A DNA stretch of 64,000 nt, from NCBI RefSeq assembly GCF_001425745.1, contig NZ_LMDF01000007.1:372899-436898 (forward strand). Direction: 5' to 3'. Positions within the stretch are counted from its first letter, which is position 1, and each line of letters begins with the position of its first letter. Source of the stretch: Caulobacter sp. Root343 (GTDB lineage: Bacteria > Pseudomonadota > Alphaproteobacteria > Caulobacterales > Caulobacteraceae). The translations under genes were made by a program, and so were the position numbers. This document shows, in pieces, positions 53,906-63,028 of the stretch. The notes beneath the pieces are model-generated. The model was given only the letters and a program-made list of their open reading frames with translations. It did not search any database and had not been told where the DNA came from.

Positions 53906-55222
53906 ATGATTAGGGCGGAGAATTCGCCATCAGCGGGTCTTGAGGCTCCAAAGGACGAGGTCAGCAGCGCCAAAAAGCCGCGCCTGCCTTGGCGCCGCGC
54001 CGACGCTGAGCGCGCCGGCTCGGGCGCAACGCCGGATGACAAGGCGAGAAGGTCATGCTCCAAGCGGCGCATGACCGCGCCGCTTTCCCTGCGCCCCATC
54101 GTCGAAGCTCAGGACCTGCCGCCCATGATGGCGGCGGAACTGTGCGAGCGCTTCGCGCGCGGCGAGACTGGAGTCGCCTGGTCGCCTGAGCACGACGCCT
54201 CGGCCGCCGCGCCGCCGGGACGGCTGGGTGGTCCAGAGGCCGGCGCCTGGCCCCACGACATCGCCACGTCGCCGCCCGTCAATGTCCCGGCGCTGTGCGC
54301 GATCGGCGAGGCTTGGTGGTTCCCGCGCTTCGGCGGGCTGATCGGAACCGACGGCGCGCTCTACAACGCCACGATCGGCGAGGCGCGACATGGCTCGGGA
54401 GACCTGTCGGCGATCCCCGGTGTCCGCGACGGCGCGACACGGTTCACGCCGCCGGCCTCCGCGCCGGAGCTGGACAGCGGCGCGGTGTTTCTGCCCTGGG
54501 GGGCGACCTTCAACTACGGCCACTTCGTCATCGACGCCTTGCCGTCGCTGCTGGCGCTGGAGCAGGCCGGGCTGCTGGACGCGGCGCCAGCCCTGGCGCC
54601 GACGCTGACCGCCTGGCAACGCGACTTGATCGCCCTGGCTTTCCCCGGGCTTCGCCTACACGAGGTCGAGGCCCCCGTCGTCCGCCTCCGGCGCGCGACC
54701 TTCTCGACCAGCATGGACCATTTCCTGCACCACCCGAACGGCCTGTTGGCGGACGTGGCGGCGCGGGTCTTGGCGCGCGCGCCGGCCGGAAGCGGCGCGC
54801 GGCGGATCTATTTCTCGCGGCGCGGCCAGTCGATGCGGGTGATGGTGGACGAGGCGGCGTTCGAGCGCGCCCTGGCCGCGCGGGGCTTCACGATCGTGCG
54901 ACCGGAAAAGCTCGGCGCGGCCGAGCAGGTCGCCTTGATGCGCGACGCCGAGGTCGTGGTCGGCGCCAGCGGCGCGGCCCTGGCCAATGCCGTCTTCCTG
55001 CCGCGCGGGGCCCGGGTCGTGGAGATCCAGCCGTTGAACTTCACCAGCCAATGGGTGCGCGCGGCCTCGCGCCAGGTCGGGGTCGACTGGCGCGGCTATG
55101 TCTGCGCCTCGCCCTGTCCGGCGCGGGAAGCGCCGCTGCTGGCCAGGTTCCGCCGAGGCTTCAAGTTCGCCTTCAGGCCGCCCCTGGACGACCTGTTGGC
55201 CTTCGTGGACGCGGCTCTATAG
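53906..55222 (+). CDS. Glycosyltransferase family 61 protein
   Basis: The C-terminal domain (about 200-430) has DUF563/GT61 features: GATFNYGHFVIDALPSLLALE, RIYFSRRGQSMRVMVDE, VVGASGAALANAVFLPRGARVVEI and FTSQWVRAASRQ. Relatives add sugars such as xylose or N-acetylglucosamine in surface glycans. The N-terminus is uncertain: ATG 53906 has a purine-rich AGGAAAG upstream and gives 438 aa. An earlier ATG at 53822 or a later one at 54071 are alternatives, and the first ~55 residues are low-complexity. It is divergent from the cyclase gene. Confidence 0.82.
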   Translation: MIRAENSPSAGLEAPKDEVSSAKKPRLPWRRADAERAGSGATPDDKARRSCSKRRMTAPLSLRPIVEAQDLPPMMAAELCERFARGETGVAWSPEHDASAAAPPGRLGGPEAGAWPHDIATSPPVNVPALCAIGEAWWFPRFGGLIGTDGALYNATIGEARHGSGDLSAIPGVRDGATRFTPPASAPELDSGAVFLPWGATFNYGHFVIDALPSLLALEQAGLLDAAPALAPTLTAWQRDLIALAFPGLRLHEVEAPVVRLRRATFSTSMDHFLHHPNGLLADVAARVLARAPAGSGARRIYFSRRGQSMRVMVDEAAFERALAARGFTIVRPEKLGAAEQVALMRDAEVVVGASGAALANAVFLPRGARVVEIQPLNFTSQWVRAASRQVGVDWRGYVCASPCPAREAPLLARFRRGFKFAFRPPLDDLLAFVDAAL

Positions 55223-55489
55223 GACGCTCTTGCGGCCCGGCGCCCACGGATCCAGCGACTGCTGCTCCTCGCGACGGACCATGCCGTAGTAGCCGGCGAC
55301 GAAGACCACGATGGCCGTGACCAGCCCGCCCCAGAAGCCGCCGGGGGTGGCGAACCACACGGTCAGGCCGCTGATCACGACGGCCAGATGCAGCATGGCC
55401 CAGCGCAACAGCACGGCGAAGGCGTGGTAGGTCTTTTCGTGCGCGACGAGAATGGCTTCCTTGTCGAGTTCGGGTTCGATGGCGGCCAA
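55217..55489 (-). CDS. aa3-type cytochrome c oxidase subunit IV-like membrane protein
   Basis: The protein is 90 aa, starting at a TTG (55489) because GGAGG lies 7 bases upstream. An in-frame ATG at 55504 has no such site. VAHEKTYHAFAVLLRWAMLHLAVVISGLTVW is a bacterial aa3 oxidase subunit IV-like pattern (HEKTYHGF followed by a single helix). A second hydrophobic stretch WGGLVTAIVVFVAGYYG follows. If correct it is a small accessory subunit of terminal oxidase encoded away from the cox genes. It ends close to the GT61 stop (6-bp overlap). Confidence 0.68.
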   Translation of the reverse strand: MAAIEPELDKEAILVAHEKTYHAFAVLLRWAMLHLAVVISGLTVWFATPGGFWGGLVTAIVVFVAGYYGMVRREEQQSLDPWAPGRKSVL

Positions 55490-55705
55490 GTGGAGTCCTC
55501 CCATTCTTGTTGGGCGCGACCGGCCGGACTCCGGCGCGATCAAGCCGAAAACGTTCGGTAGGATAACAGTGTTCCGCAAGCGTGACCACGACGCCGCTTG
55601 GAGGCTCGCGCGAGGGCCCTGAAGTCGCGATCGGACGTCCAGACATGACGAAGGCGCTAAGCGTTTCCGCTCGGCGCCTCGCCGACATAGCGATGTTGCT
55701 TGTTC

Positions 55706-57412
55706 CTAGTCCTCGGCGGTCATCTTGCCGATGCCCGGGGTCGGACGAGCCAGAAACGCGGGGACGTCGTTGCCGAAGCCGACCACGCGGCGGTCGTCAT
55801 CGTCGCGGTCACGGACCGGCTGGACGCCGCGCACCGGACGCTCGGGACGTTCGTTGCGTTCGGGACGCTCACCGCGCTCCGAACGTTCACCGCGCTCAGG
55901 GCGCTCACCACGCGCCGAACGCTCGGGGCGTTCCGAGCGCTCAGGACGTTCCGTCCGTTCGGCGCGGGCCGGACGCTCGGCGCGCTCGGCTTCGACCGCC
56001 GGGGCGGCTTCGGCGCGCGGCGCGCGGTCGCGCTCGCGGCGCGGCTTACGTTCGCGAGGCGGACGCGCTTCGGCGATAGCAGCTTCCGGCGCTTCGACGG
56101 CGACGGCTTCCACGACCTCCGCGGGCGCTTCGGCGGCGACGTCTTCCGAGCGGCCGCGGCTGCGCGGGGCGCGGGGCGGACGTTCGCCGCGTTCGGCGCC
56201 GCGTTCGCCACGGTCGCGATCACGGCCGCCGCGCTTGCGGTCGCGGTCGCCTTCGCGCTTGACGGTCACGGCGTTGGAGTAGTCCAGCTCGAGCTTCTCT
56301 TCGTCGGGCGTCGAGCCGATCAGCTTGACGACCTTGTCGAAGCCCTTGTCGTCGGCCGGGGTCACCAGCATGTAGGTGACGCCCGAGCGTCCGGCCCGGC
56401 CCGTGCGGCCGATGCGGTGGACATAGTCGTCGGCGTGGTGCGGAACGTCGTAGTTGAACACGTGGCTGACGGCCGGGATGTCCAGGCCGCGCGCGGCGAC
56501 GTCCGAAGCCACCAGGATCTTCAGCGCGCCCGAGCGGAAGTCCGCCAGGGTCTTCATGCGCTGCGACTGGTCGAGGTCGCCATGGATGGCGGCGGCGTCG
56601 AAGCCGTGCGAGCGCAGCGACTTGGCGACGATGTCGACCTCGGTCTTGCGGTTGCAGAACACGATGCCGGTCTCGATCTGGGCCTTCTCGATCAGCGCCC
56701 GCAGCGCCAGGCGCTTGGCCTTGGGATCGGAGGAGGGCACCTTGACCAGCAGCTGGGTGATGTTCTCGTTGGTCGTCGCCGGACGCGCGGCCTCGATCCG
56801 GACCGGATCCTTGAGGAACTGCTTGGTCAGGCGGGTGATTTCCGGCGGCATGGTCGCCGAGAAGAACAGGGTCTGCTTCTTCGGCGGCGTCATCTTGAAG
56901 ATGCGCTCGATGTCCGGGATGAAGCCCATGTCCAGCATGCGGTCGGCTTCGTCGACGACCAGGAACTGCACGCCGGTCATCAGCAGCTTGCCGCGTTCGA
57001 AGTGGTCGAGCAGGCGGCCGGGCGTGGCGATCAGCACGTCGACGCCGCGGTCCAGCTTCTTTTCCTGATCGCCGAACGAGACGCCGCCGATCAGCAGCGC
57101 CCACGAGAGCTTGGTGCCCTTGGCGTACTTCTCGAAGCTGGAGGCGACCTGGTCGGCCAGCTCGCGGGTCGGGGCGATGACCAGGGCGCGCGGCATGCGG
57201 GCCTTGGCGCGGCCCGACTGCAGCTTGTCGATCAGCGGAAGGGTGAAGGCGGCGGTTTTGCCGGTGCCCGTCTGGGCGATGCCAAGCACGTCCTGGCCCG
57301 CGAGGGCGACCGGAATGGCCTGGGCTTGAATGGGCGTAGCAGTGGTATAGCCGGTGTCGGCGACCGCCTGCAGGGTCGTGGGCGAGAGCCCGAGATCGGA
57401 GAATTCTGTCAT
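55706..57412 (-). CDS. rhlE: DEAD-box RNA helicase RhlE
   Basis: RhlE unwinds RNA and works with the degradosome and ribosome assembly, especially in the cold. The protein is 568 aa. The Q motif region has FSDLGLSPTTLQAVADTGY, motif I is AQTGTGKTAAF, Ia is APTRELADQV, motif II is VVDEADRMLD, motif III is FFSATMP, and motif VI is YVHRIGRTGRAGRSG. The C-terminal ~190 residues are Arg/Glu-rich, with repeats such as RAERTERPERSERPERS, a disordered RNA-binding tail. A promoter (TTGACT-N16-TATTTA) lies upstream. The neighbourhood matches the Caulobacter rhlE locus. Confidence 0.93.
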   Translation of the reverse strand: MTEFSDLGLSPTTLQAVADTGYTTATPIQAQAIPVALAGQDVLGIAQTGTGKTAAFTLPLIDKLQSGRAKARMPRALVIAPTRELADQVASSFEKYAKGTKLSWALLIGGVSFGDQEKKLDRGVDVLIATPGRLLDHFERGKLLMTGVQFLVVDEADRMLDMGFIPDIERIFKMTPPKKQTLFFSATMPPEITRLTKQFLKDPVRIEAARPATTNENITQLLVKVPSSDPKAKRLALRALIEKAQIETGIVFCNRKTEVDIVAKSLRSHGFDAAAIHGDLDQSQRMKTLADFRSGALKILVASDVAARGLDIPAVSHVFNYDVPHHADDYVHRIGRTGRAGRSGVTYMLVTPADDKGFDKVVKLIGSTPDEEKLELDYSNAVTVKREGDRDRKRGGRDRDRGERGAERGERPPRAPRSRGRSEDVAAEAPAEVVEAVAVEAPEAAIAEARPPRERKPRRERDRAPRAEAAPAVEAERAERPARAERTERPERSERPERSARGERPERGERSERGERPERNERPERPVRGVQPVRDRDDDDRRVVGFGNDVPAFLARPTPGIGKMTAED

Positions 57413-57493
57413 TACACGCTGGTCTGATCGGAGCCGCCCGTGCTTGGGCGAGCGGGCGGCGCGGATTCGCCAGACCTGCTCCGAAGGTCGGGA

Positions 57494-57521
57494 TAAATAG
57501 GCCGAAAGTCGGCAAAGTCAA
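57494..57521 (-). promoter_or_regulatory. Probable rhlE promoter
   Basis: On the minus strand, TTGACT (57521-57516) is followed after 16 bases by TATTTA (57499-57494), in an AT-rich patch about 80 bases upstream of the rhlE ATG. Confidence 0.5.
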
Positions 57522-57551
57522 TCTCCACAAGGCGATAGGGGGCTCCGGAAG

Positions 57552-58286
57552 ATGCGTGACGACGGCTGGGACAAGTCGGCCAAGGCCTGGATCGCCGACA
57601 TGGGCGAGGCGGGCGACTACGGGCGTCAGTATGTGTTGGACGCGCCGATGACCGCGCGGCTGCGACTCCTGCCGCCGGGCTGGGTGCTGGACGTCGGCTG
57701 CGGGGAAGGGCGGTTCTGCCGGATCCTGCGCCGCGAGGGCTTCGATCCGGTCGGCCTGGACCCGACCGGGGCGTTGCTGGACGCGGCGCGGAGCCGCGAT
57801 CCCGAGGGCGTCTATGTCGAGGGCCGGGCCGAGGCGTTGGACTTTCCCGACGCCAGCTTCGAGCTGGTGGTCAGCTGCCTGTCGCTGATCGACATCGAAC
57901 CGGTCGAGGCGGCCATCGCCGAGATGGTTCGGGTGCTGAAGCCCGGCGGGACCCTGCTGGTCGCCAACCTGACCAGCTTCTCGACCGCCCGCGTCCACGA
58001 CGGCTGGCAGCGCGGTTTGCTCGGCCAGAAGACCCATTTCGCCATCGACCGCTATCTGGAGCCGCGCGCCGAGCGGCAGAGCTGGCGCGGCATCGAGATC
58101 GTCAACTGGCACCGTCCGCTGAAGGACTACATGCAATGGTTCCTGGGCCAAGGCCTGGTCCTGACCCACTTCGACGAACCGGCGCCGACGGGCGGGCCGC
58201 CCGATCGAGGCGACAGTTACCGCCGCGCGCCCTGGTACGTGATCATGGAATGGCGCAAGCCGTCGTCTAGCGCCGGGGGAGTCTAG
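57552..58286 (+). CDS. Class I SAM-dependent methyltransferase
   Basis: The protein is 244 aa. Motif I is LDVGCGEGRFCRIL (about 55-68), then the acidic residue in FDPVGLDPTGALLD, the post-I region SFELVVSCLSLIDIEPVEAAIAEMVRVLKPGGTLLVANL. The UbiE/COQ5-like or Methyltransf_11 order is typical of small-molecule methylation. Its C-terminal half holds AIDRYLEPRAERQSWRG and an aromatic-rich tail. Substrate unknown. It is divergent from rhlE and precedes sdhE by 35 bases. Confidence 0.88.
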   Translation: MRDDGWDKSAKAWIADMGEAGDYGRQYVLDAPMTARLRLLPPGWVLDVGCGEGRFCRILRREGFDPVGLDPTGALLDAARSRDPEGVYVEGRAEALDFPDASFELVVSCLSLIDIEPVEAAIAEMVRVLKPGGTLLVANLTSFSTARVHDGWQRGLLGQKTHFAIDRYLEPRAERQSWRGIEIVNWHRPLKDYMQWFLGQGLVLTHFDEPAPTGGPPDRGDSYRRAPWYVIMEWRKPSSSAGGV

Positions 58287-58321
58287 CATCAGGTCTGGGG
58301 CCGCTCTATATCGGGCCGCGT

Positions 58322-58615
58322 ATGACCATCGACCACGACTCCCGCCTTCGGCGCCTTCGTTTCCGCGCCTGGCATCGCGGTTTCCGGGAAGCGGACCTGA
58401 TTTTGGGTCCGTTCGCGGACATCCACGGCCCGAACCTCAGCCCAGAGCAGTTCGACACCCTGGAAATCCTGCTCGAACAGCCGGACCGCGAGATCTACGC
58501 CTGGATCGTTGGACAGGAGCCGACTCCTGACGCGTTCGAGACCGACGTCATGAGCATGATCCGCGCGTTCAGGTTCGAGGCCCACGCCTCGCGCCCCGTC
58601 GGCGACGGCGCCTAG
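58322..58615 (+). CDS. sdhE: Succinate dehydrogenase FAD assembly factor SdhE
   Basis: SdhE helps covalent attachment of FAD to the SdhA flavoprotein. The protein is 97 aa, a small helix bundle. The key surface motif RGxxE is present (WHRGFREADLILG), followed by LSPEQFDTLEILLEQPDREIYAWI and the C-terminal TDVMSMIRAF helix. It directly precedes mfd, with 21 bases between them, a common alphaproteobacterial pairing. Confidence 0.93.
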   Translation: MTIDHDSRLRRLRFRAWHRGFREADLILGPFADIHGPNLSPEQFDTLEILLEQPDREIYAWIVGQEPTPDAFETDVMSMIRAFRFEAHASRPVGDGA

Positions 58616-58636
58616 AGACCCTAGCAAAGAGACTTC

Positions 58637-61600
58637 ATGGCCTACGACGCCAAACAGATCGCCAAGGCCGCCGGCGGCTTGACCCTGGCCGGCGCGCCGG
58701 AAGGTTTCGACGCGCTGGTGATGGCCGACATCGCCCGCGCGCGCGGCGGCCTGACCGCCTTCGTGGCCCGCGACACCGCCCGGGCCGGCGCCTTCATCGA
58801 CAGCCTGAAGTTCTTCGCGCCCGAGATCGAGGCAGTGCTGTTCCCCTCGTGGGACTGCCTGCCCTATGACCGCATCGGCCCGTCCTCGGGCGTCTCGGCC
58901 ACGCGGATGTCGACCCTGGCGCGGCTGGCGCGCGGCCTGGGCGAGACCAAGCCCGCGCTGCTGGTCATCGCCGCGCCGGCCCTGCTGCAGCGCGTGCCGA
59001 CCAAGGACGTGCTGCTGCGCGCCAGCTACAGCGCCAAGGTCGGCGCCGTGGTCGATATCAAGGACCTGGAGCGGTATTTCGCCGTCAACGGCTACACCCG
59101 CGCCTCCACCGTCTCCGAGCGCGGCGAGTTCGCGATCCGGGGCGGCGTCATCGACGTCTATCCGCCGGCCGCCGAGGAGCCGGTGCGCCTCGACCTGTTC
59201 GGCGACACCCTGGAGAGCATCCGCGCCTTCGACCCCGAGACCCAGCGCTCGACCCGGCAGTTGAAGGAGATCGACCTGCTGCCGGTCAGCGAGGCCCTGC
59301 TGGACGCCGAGGGGATCTCGCGCTTCCGCAAGGGCTATGTCGCCCAGTTCGGCGCGCCGGGTGACGATCCGCTGTACGCTACGGTCAGCGAGGGCGGCCG
59401 CCGAGCCGGGCTCGAGCACTGGCTGCCGTTGTTCTACGAGCGGATGGCGACCCTGTTCGACTACCTGCCGGCCGGCGCCCTGATCGGCGTCGACCACCAG
59501 GCCGCCGAGGCGCGCGACGAGCGCCTGGCCATGATCCTGGACGCCTATGAGGCCCGCTCGAACGCCGACCGCAAGTCGGCCTATCGGCCGCTGACGCCCG
59601 AGGCCCTCTACCTGACCGTCGCCGAGTGGGAGCGTGAGCTCTCCGATCGCACCCACCGCCTGTTCACGCCGTTCCAGCCCCAGGGGCTGGACGTCGTCGA
59701 CATGGGCGCCAAGCTGGGTCGCGTCTTCGCCGCCGAACGGGCGCAGGACAGCGTCAACCTCTTCGAGGCCACCGCCGACCACGCCCGGAAACTGGCCGCC
59801 GACGGAAAGCGCGTGCTGTTTGCCTCGTGGTCCGACGGCTCGTCCGAGCGCCTGGGGACCATGCTGGCCGACCACGGCCTGAAGAAGATCCCGTTCGCCG
59901 CCTATTGGCAGGCGGCCAAGGCCAACGATCCGAAAGTTCCGCAGCGGGTCGTGCTGCCGCTGGATCACGGCTTCGAGACCGAAAGCCTGGCGGTCATCTC
60001 CGAGACCGATATCCTCGGCGACCGGCTGGCGCGGCCGCGCAAGAAGCGTCGCGCCGCCAACTTCCTGGCCGAGGCCAGCGCCCTGACGCCGGGTGACCTC
60101 GTCGTCCACATCGACCACGGCATCGGCCGCTACGAGGGCCTGAAGACCCTGGACGTCCAGGGCGCGCCGCACGACTGCCTGGACCTGCTCTACGGCGGCG
60201 AGGCCAAGCTCTACCTGCCCGTCGAGAACATCGACCTGCTGACCCGCTATGGGACCGACGCCGAGAACGTCCAGCTGGACAAGCTGGGCGGCGCGGCCTG
60301 GCAGGGGCGCAAGGCGAAAGCGAAAGAGCGTCTGCGGGTCATGGCCGAGGGCCTGATCCAGATCGCCGCCGCCCGCCAGCTCAAGCACGTCGAGGAAACC
60401 GACCCGCCGCACGGCGTGTTCGACGAGTTCTGCGCCCGCTTCCCCTACGAGGAGACGGACGACCAGCTCAGCGCCATCCACGACGTGCTGGAGGACCTGG
60501 CGTCCGGCAAGCCGATGGACCGCCTGATCTGCGGCGACGTCGGCTTCGGCAAGACCGAGGTCGCCCTGCGCGCGGCCTTCGTGGTGGCGATGAGCGGCAA
60601 GCAGGTGGCCATCGTCTGCCCGACCACCCTGCTGGCCCGTCAGCACTACAAGACCTTCAAGGACCGCTTCCAGGGCTGGCCGGTCAAGGTCACGCGCCTG
60701 TCGCGCCTCGTCACCGGCAGGGAGGCCGCCGAGACCCGCGAGGGCCTGGCCAACGGCCAGTTCGAGATCGTGGTCGGCACCCACGCCATCCTGTCCAAGC
60801 AGGTGTCGTTCAAGGACCTGGGCCTCGTGATCGTCGACGAGGAGCAGCACTTCGGGGTCAAGCACAAGGAGAAGCTGAAAGAGCTTCGCGCCGACGTGCA
60901 CATGCTGACCCTGACCGCGACGCCGATCCCGCGCACCCTGCAGATGGCGCTCAGCGGCATCCGCGAGATGTCGATCATCGCCACCCCGCCGGTCGATCGT
61001 CTGGCGGTGCGGACCTATATCAGCCCGTTCGACCCGGTGACCCTGCGCGAGGCCCTGCTGCGCGAGAAGTATCGCGGTGGTCAGTCCTACTACGTGGTGC
61101 CGCGCATCAAGGACCTGGAGGACATCGAGAAGTTCCTCCGCACCCAGGTGCCCGAGGTGAAATACGTCGTCGGCCACGGCCAGATGGCGGCCACCCAGCT
61201 GGAAGACGTGATGACGGCCTTCTACGAGGGCCAGTACGACGTGCTTCTTGCGACCACGATCGTGGAAAGTGGGCTCGATATCCCGTCGGCCAACACCCTG
61301 ATCGTCCACCGCGCCGACATGTTCGGCCTGGCCCAGCTCTATCAGATCCGCGGCCGTGTTGGCCGGTCGAAGGCCCGCGCCTACGCCTATCTGACCACGC
61401 CGGTCGAGAAGTCGCTGACCCTGTCAGCCGAAAAGCGCCTGCAGGTGCTGCAGTCGCTGGACAGCCTGGGGGCCGGCTTCCAGCTGGCCAGCCACGACCT
61501 GGACCAGCGCGGCGGCGGCAACCTGCTGGGCGACGAGCAGAGCGGCCACATCAAGGAGATCGGGGTCGAGCTGTACCAGCAGATGCTGGAGGACGCCGTC

Positions 61601-62101
61601 GCCGAGCTGCGCCAGCGGCAAGGGCAGGAGGCGTTGCTGGAGGACCGGGGCTGGTCGCCGCAGATCAACACCGGCGCGGCCGTGATGATCCCGGACGAAT
61701 ACGTGCCGGACCTGAACGTGCGCCTGTCGCTCTATCGCCGCCTGTCCGACGCCGAGAAGGCCGCCGACCGCGAGGCCCTGGCGGCCGAGATGATCGACCG
61801 CTTCGGCCCGCTGCCGCCCGAGACCGACTCGCTGCTCAAGGTCGTGGCCATCAAGGGCCTGTGCCGCGAGGCCAATGTGGCCAAGATCGACGTGGGGCCC
61901 AAGGGGGCCGTGGCTAGCTTCCGAGGCGACAGCTACGCCAACCCGATGGGCCTGATGCAGCACGTGGCCAAGAACAACCTGATCTGGAAGGTTCGCCCCG
62001 ACCAGAAAGTGGTCGTGAAGGGCGAATGGGACACCCCGGCCCAGCGGCTGGATGCGGCGGAGAAGATCCTGACCGTGCTGGCCAAGCTGGCGAAAGGATA
62101 G
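58637..62101 (+). CDS. mfd: Transcription-repair coupling factor Mfd
   Basis: Mfd removes RNA polymerase stalled at DNA lesions and recruits UvrA. The protein is 1154 aa. The N-terminal UvrB-like part starts about residue 10 (WDCLPYDRIGPS, ISRFRKG). The RNAP-interacting CarD-like region is LTPGDLVVHIDHGIGRYEGL. The translocase motor has Walker A GDVGFGKTEVALRAAF, motif Ia region CPTTLLARQHYKTF, DEEQ box IVDEEQHFG, LTATPIPRTLQM and RIRGRVGRSKARAYAYL-type motif VI (YQIRGRVGRSKARAYA). The C-terminal D7 region ends with KPVVVKGEWDTPAQ-like DQKVVVKGEWDTPA. All parts appear complete. Confidence 0.97.
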   Translation: MAYDAKQIAKAAGGLTLAGAPEGFDALVMADIARARGGLTAFVARDTARAGAFIDSLKFFAPEIEAVLFPSWDCLPYDRIGPSSGVSATRMSTLARLARGLGETKPALLVIAAPALLQRVPTKDVLLRASYSAKVGAVVDIKDLERYFAVNGYTRASTVSERGEFAIRGGVIDVYPPAAEEPVRLDLFGDTLESIRAFDPETQRSTRQLKEIDLLPVSEALLDAEGISRFRKGYVAQFGAPGDDPLYATVSEGGRRAGLEHWLPLFYERMATLFDYLPAGALIGVDHQAAEARDERLAMILDAYEARSNADRKSAYRPLTPEALYLTVAEWERELSDRTHRLFTPFQPQGLDVVDMGAKLGRVFAAERAQDSVNLFEATADHARKLAADGKRVLFASWSDGSSERLGTMLADHGLKKIPFAAYWQAAKANDPKVPQRVVLPLDHGFETESLAVISETDILGDRLARPRKKRRAANFLAEASALTPGDLVVHIDHGIGRYEGLKTLDVQGAPHDCLDLLYGGEAKLYLPVENIDLLTRYGTDAENVQLDKLGGAAWQGRKAKAKERLRVMAEGLIQIAAARQLKHVEETDPPHGVFDEFCARFPYEETDDQLSAIHDVLEDLASGKPMDRLICGDVGFGKTEVALRAAFVVAMSGKQVAIVCPTTLLARQHYKTFKDRFQGWPVKVTRLSRLVTGREAAETREGLANGQFEIVVGTHAILSKQVSFKDLGLVIVDEEQHFGVKHKEKLKELRADVHMLTLTATPIPRTLQMALSGIREMSIIATPPVDRLAVRTYISPFDPVTLREALLREKYRGGQSYYVVPRIKDLEDIEKFLRTQVPEVKYVVGHGQMAATQLEDVMTAFYEGQYDVLLATTIVESGLDIPSANTLIVHRADMFGLAQLYQIRGRVGRSKARAYAYLTTPVEKSLTLSAEKRLQVLQSLDSLGAGFQLASHDLDQRGGGNLLGDEQSGHIKEIGVELYQQMLEDAVAELRQRQGQEALLEDRGWSPQINTGAAVMIPDEYVPDLNVRLSLYRRLSDAEKAADREALAAEMIDRFGPLPPETDSLLKVVAIKGLCREANVAKIDVGPKGAVASFRGDSYANPMGLMQHVAKNNLIWKVRPDQKVVVKGEWDTPAQRLDAAEKILTVLAKLAKG

Positions 62102-62118
62102 GCGCGCCTTCGAGAAGA

Positions 62119-62274
62119 CTAGTCGGCGCCGTTGCCAGGGTCGGTGGCGCTGGGATCGTGCGTCGCGTCGGTCTTCTTGGTCGGATCCAGTTCCGGCGGC
62201 GGCGGCGCCTCGAGACCGGCGGGATGGGTTTCGCGCTCGTTGTCGTTGGTGGGCTTGGTCTTTTTGTCGGGCAT
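62119..62274 (-). CDS. 51-aa acidic/hydrophilic protein of unknown function
   Basis: GGAGG lies 8 bases upstream of the ATG (62274), which is strong support for translation. The protein is MPDKKTKPTNDNERETHP...GNGAD, rich in Lys, Asp, Thr and Pro, low-complexity and probably disordered, with no signal peptide or membrane segment. I do not recognise it. It is convergent with mfd and upstream of a large intergenic repeat. Confidence 0.6.
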   Translation of the reverse strand: MPDKKTKPTNDNERETHPAGLEAPPPPELDPTKKTDATHDPSATDPGNGAD

Positions 62275-62380
62275 GGTGATCGCCTCCGCTATGTCAGGAG
62301 AACCCTTGGGCGAGGCCTTGGCTCCCCGGTTTTGGACGTTGCGTTTAGGGGATATTCCCGTCGGAGCGCGGGTATTGAAT

Positions 62381-62530
62381 CCTTCTCCCCTTGCGGGAGA
62401 AGGTGGCCGCCGAAGGCGGTCGGATGAGGGGTCGTACAGGCCTAACCGCTTGCGCCACAACGCTAATCCGACAGGTCTATCGACCCCTCATCCGGCCCTG
62501 CGGGCCACCTTCTCCCGCAAGGGGAGAAGG
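62381..62530. repeat. Large intergenic inverted repeat, family C
   Basis: Two ~50-base arms face each other: 62381-62434 (ccttctccccttgcgggaga... ending gaggggtcg) and 62481-62530, its near-complement (cgacccctcatccgg... ending ggggagaagg). Each arm also carries its own small hairpin (ccttctcccc/ggggagaagg). The ~45-base spacer is unrelated. The outer stem is shared with the hairpin at 48374-48394. Confidence 0.85.
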
Positions 62531-62532
62531 GG

Positions 62533-63028
62533 TGAAGCACGAGCGTTCAACCCTTTCCTTCCTCCCTCCAAAAACCCGCCGTATGCTTCTTCTCACCTCG
62601 TCGCGAGGAAAGGGCGCATGGCCAGCGAACGATTGCGGCGGCGGGGGGCGATCGAGCGGGCGCGCTCGTCGGTGCGGGGGAAACTCCGCAACTATGTCCA
62701 TCCCCGAGGTAGTCGACCCTGGAACACAGAAACGACGGTGGACGCAGGCTGACGAGAACGACAGGGGAGTCGAAAGGCTCCTGACCGGGACTGGATTTCG
62801 CGATCCGGCCCGCCCGTCGGAGGCTTCAAGGGCGGCCAGGCGTGAACAGCGTCGGGGCGTCACGCTTCCGGATAACGGTCGCGCGGAGCGTCTGGCTTCG
62901 TCGAAACGGTACTACTCAAACACACTCCGGGCGTTGCCCGGCGCTCCGCAGCCCTTTCCACCAACTCGCAGCTTCGGGCGCGAGGGCGATGAAACATGTC
63001 CATCGCCCGTCCCGTCAGGAGCGGAGGA
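62533..63028. other. Gene-poor stretch with a possible transposase remnant
   Basis: I see no supported gene in these ~500 bases. The reading frames here change strand and phase without coding signature. At 62695 an ATG opens MSIPEVVDPGTQKRRWTQADE, which resembles the start of an IS66/IS3-type OrfA, but the similarity ends within about 25 codons. The stretch may be decayed mobile-element DNA. Confidence 0.4.

Noticed and set aside
58289..61309. A 1006-codon open frame antisense to mfd
   Set aside because: It lies wholly against an unambiguous Mfd protein and has the His/Gly/Arg/Asp-rich composition expected when a high-GC gene is read on the other strand.
62560..62770. Possible RNase P or other structural RNA, because of gaggaaagg and acacagaaac
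   Set aside because: The other invariant RNase P blocks (gaaagtccggg, ggtaagagcgcacc, gggtgaaa) are missing and no consistent fold could be drawn.
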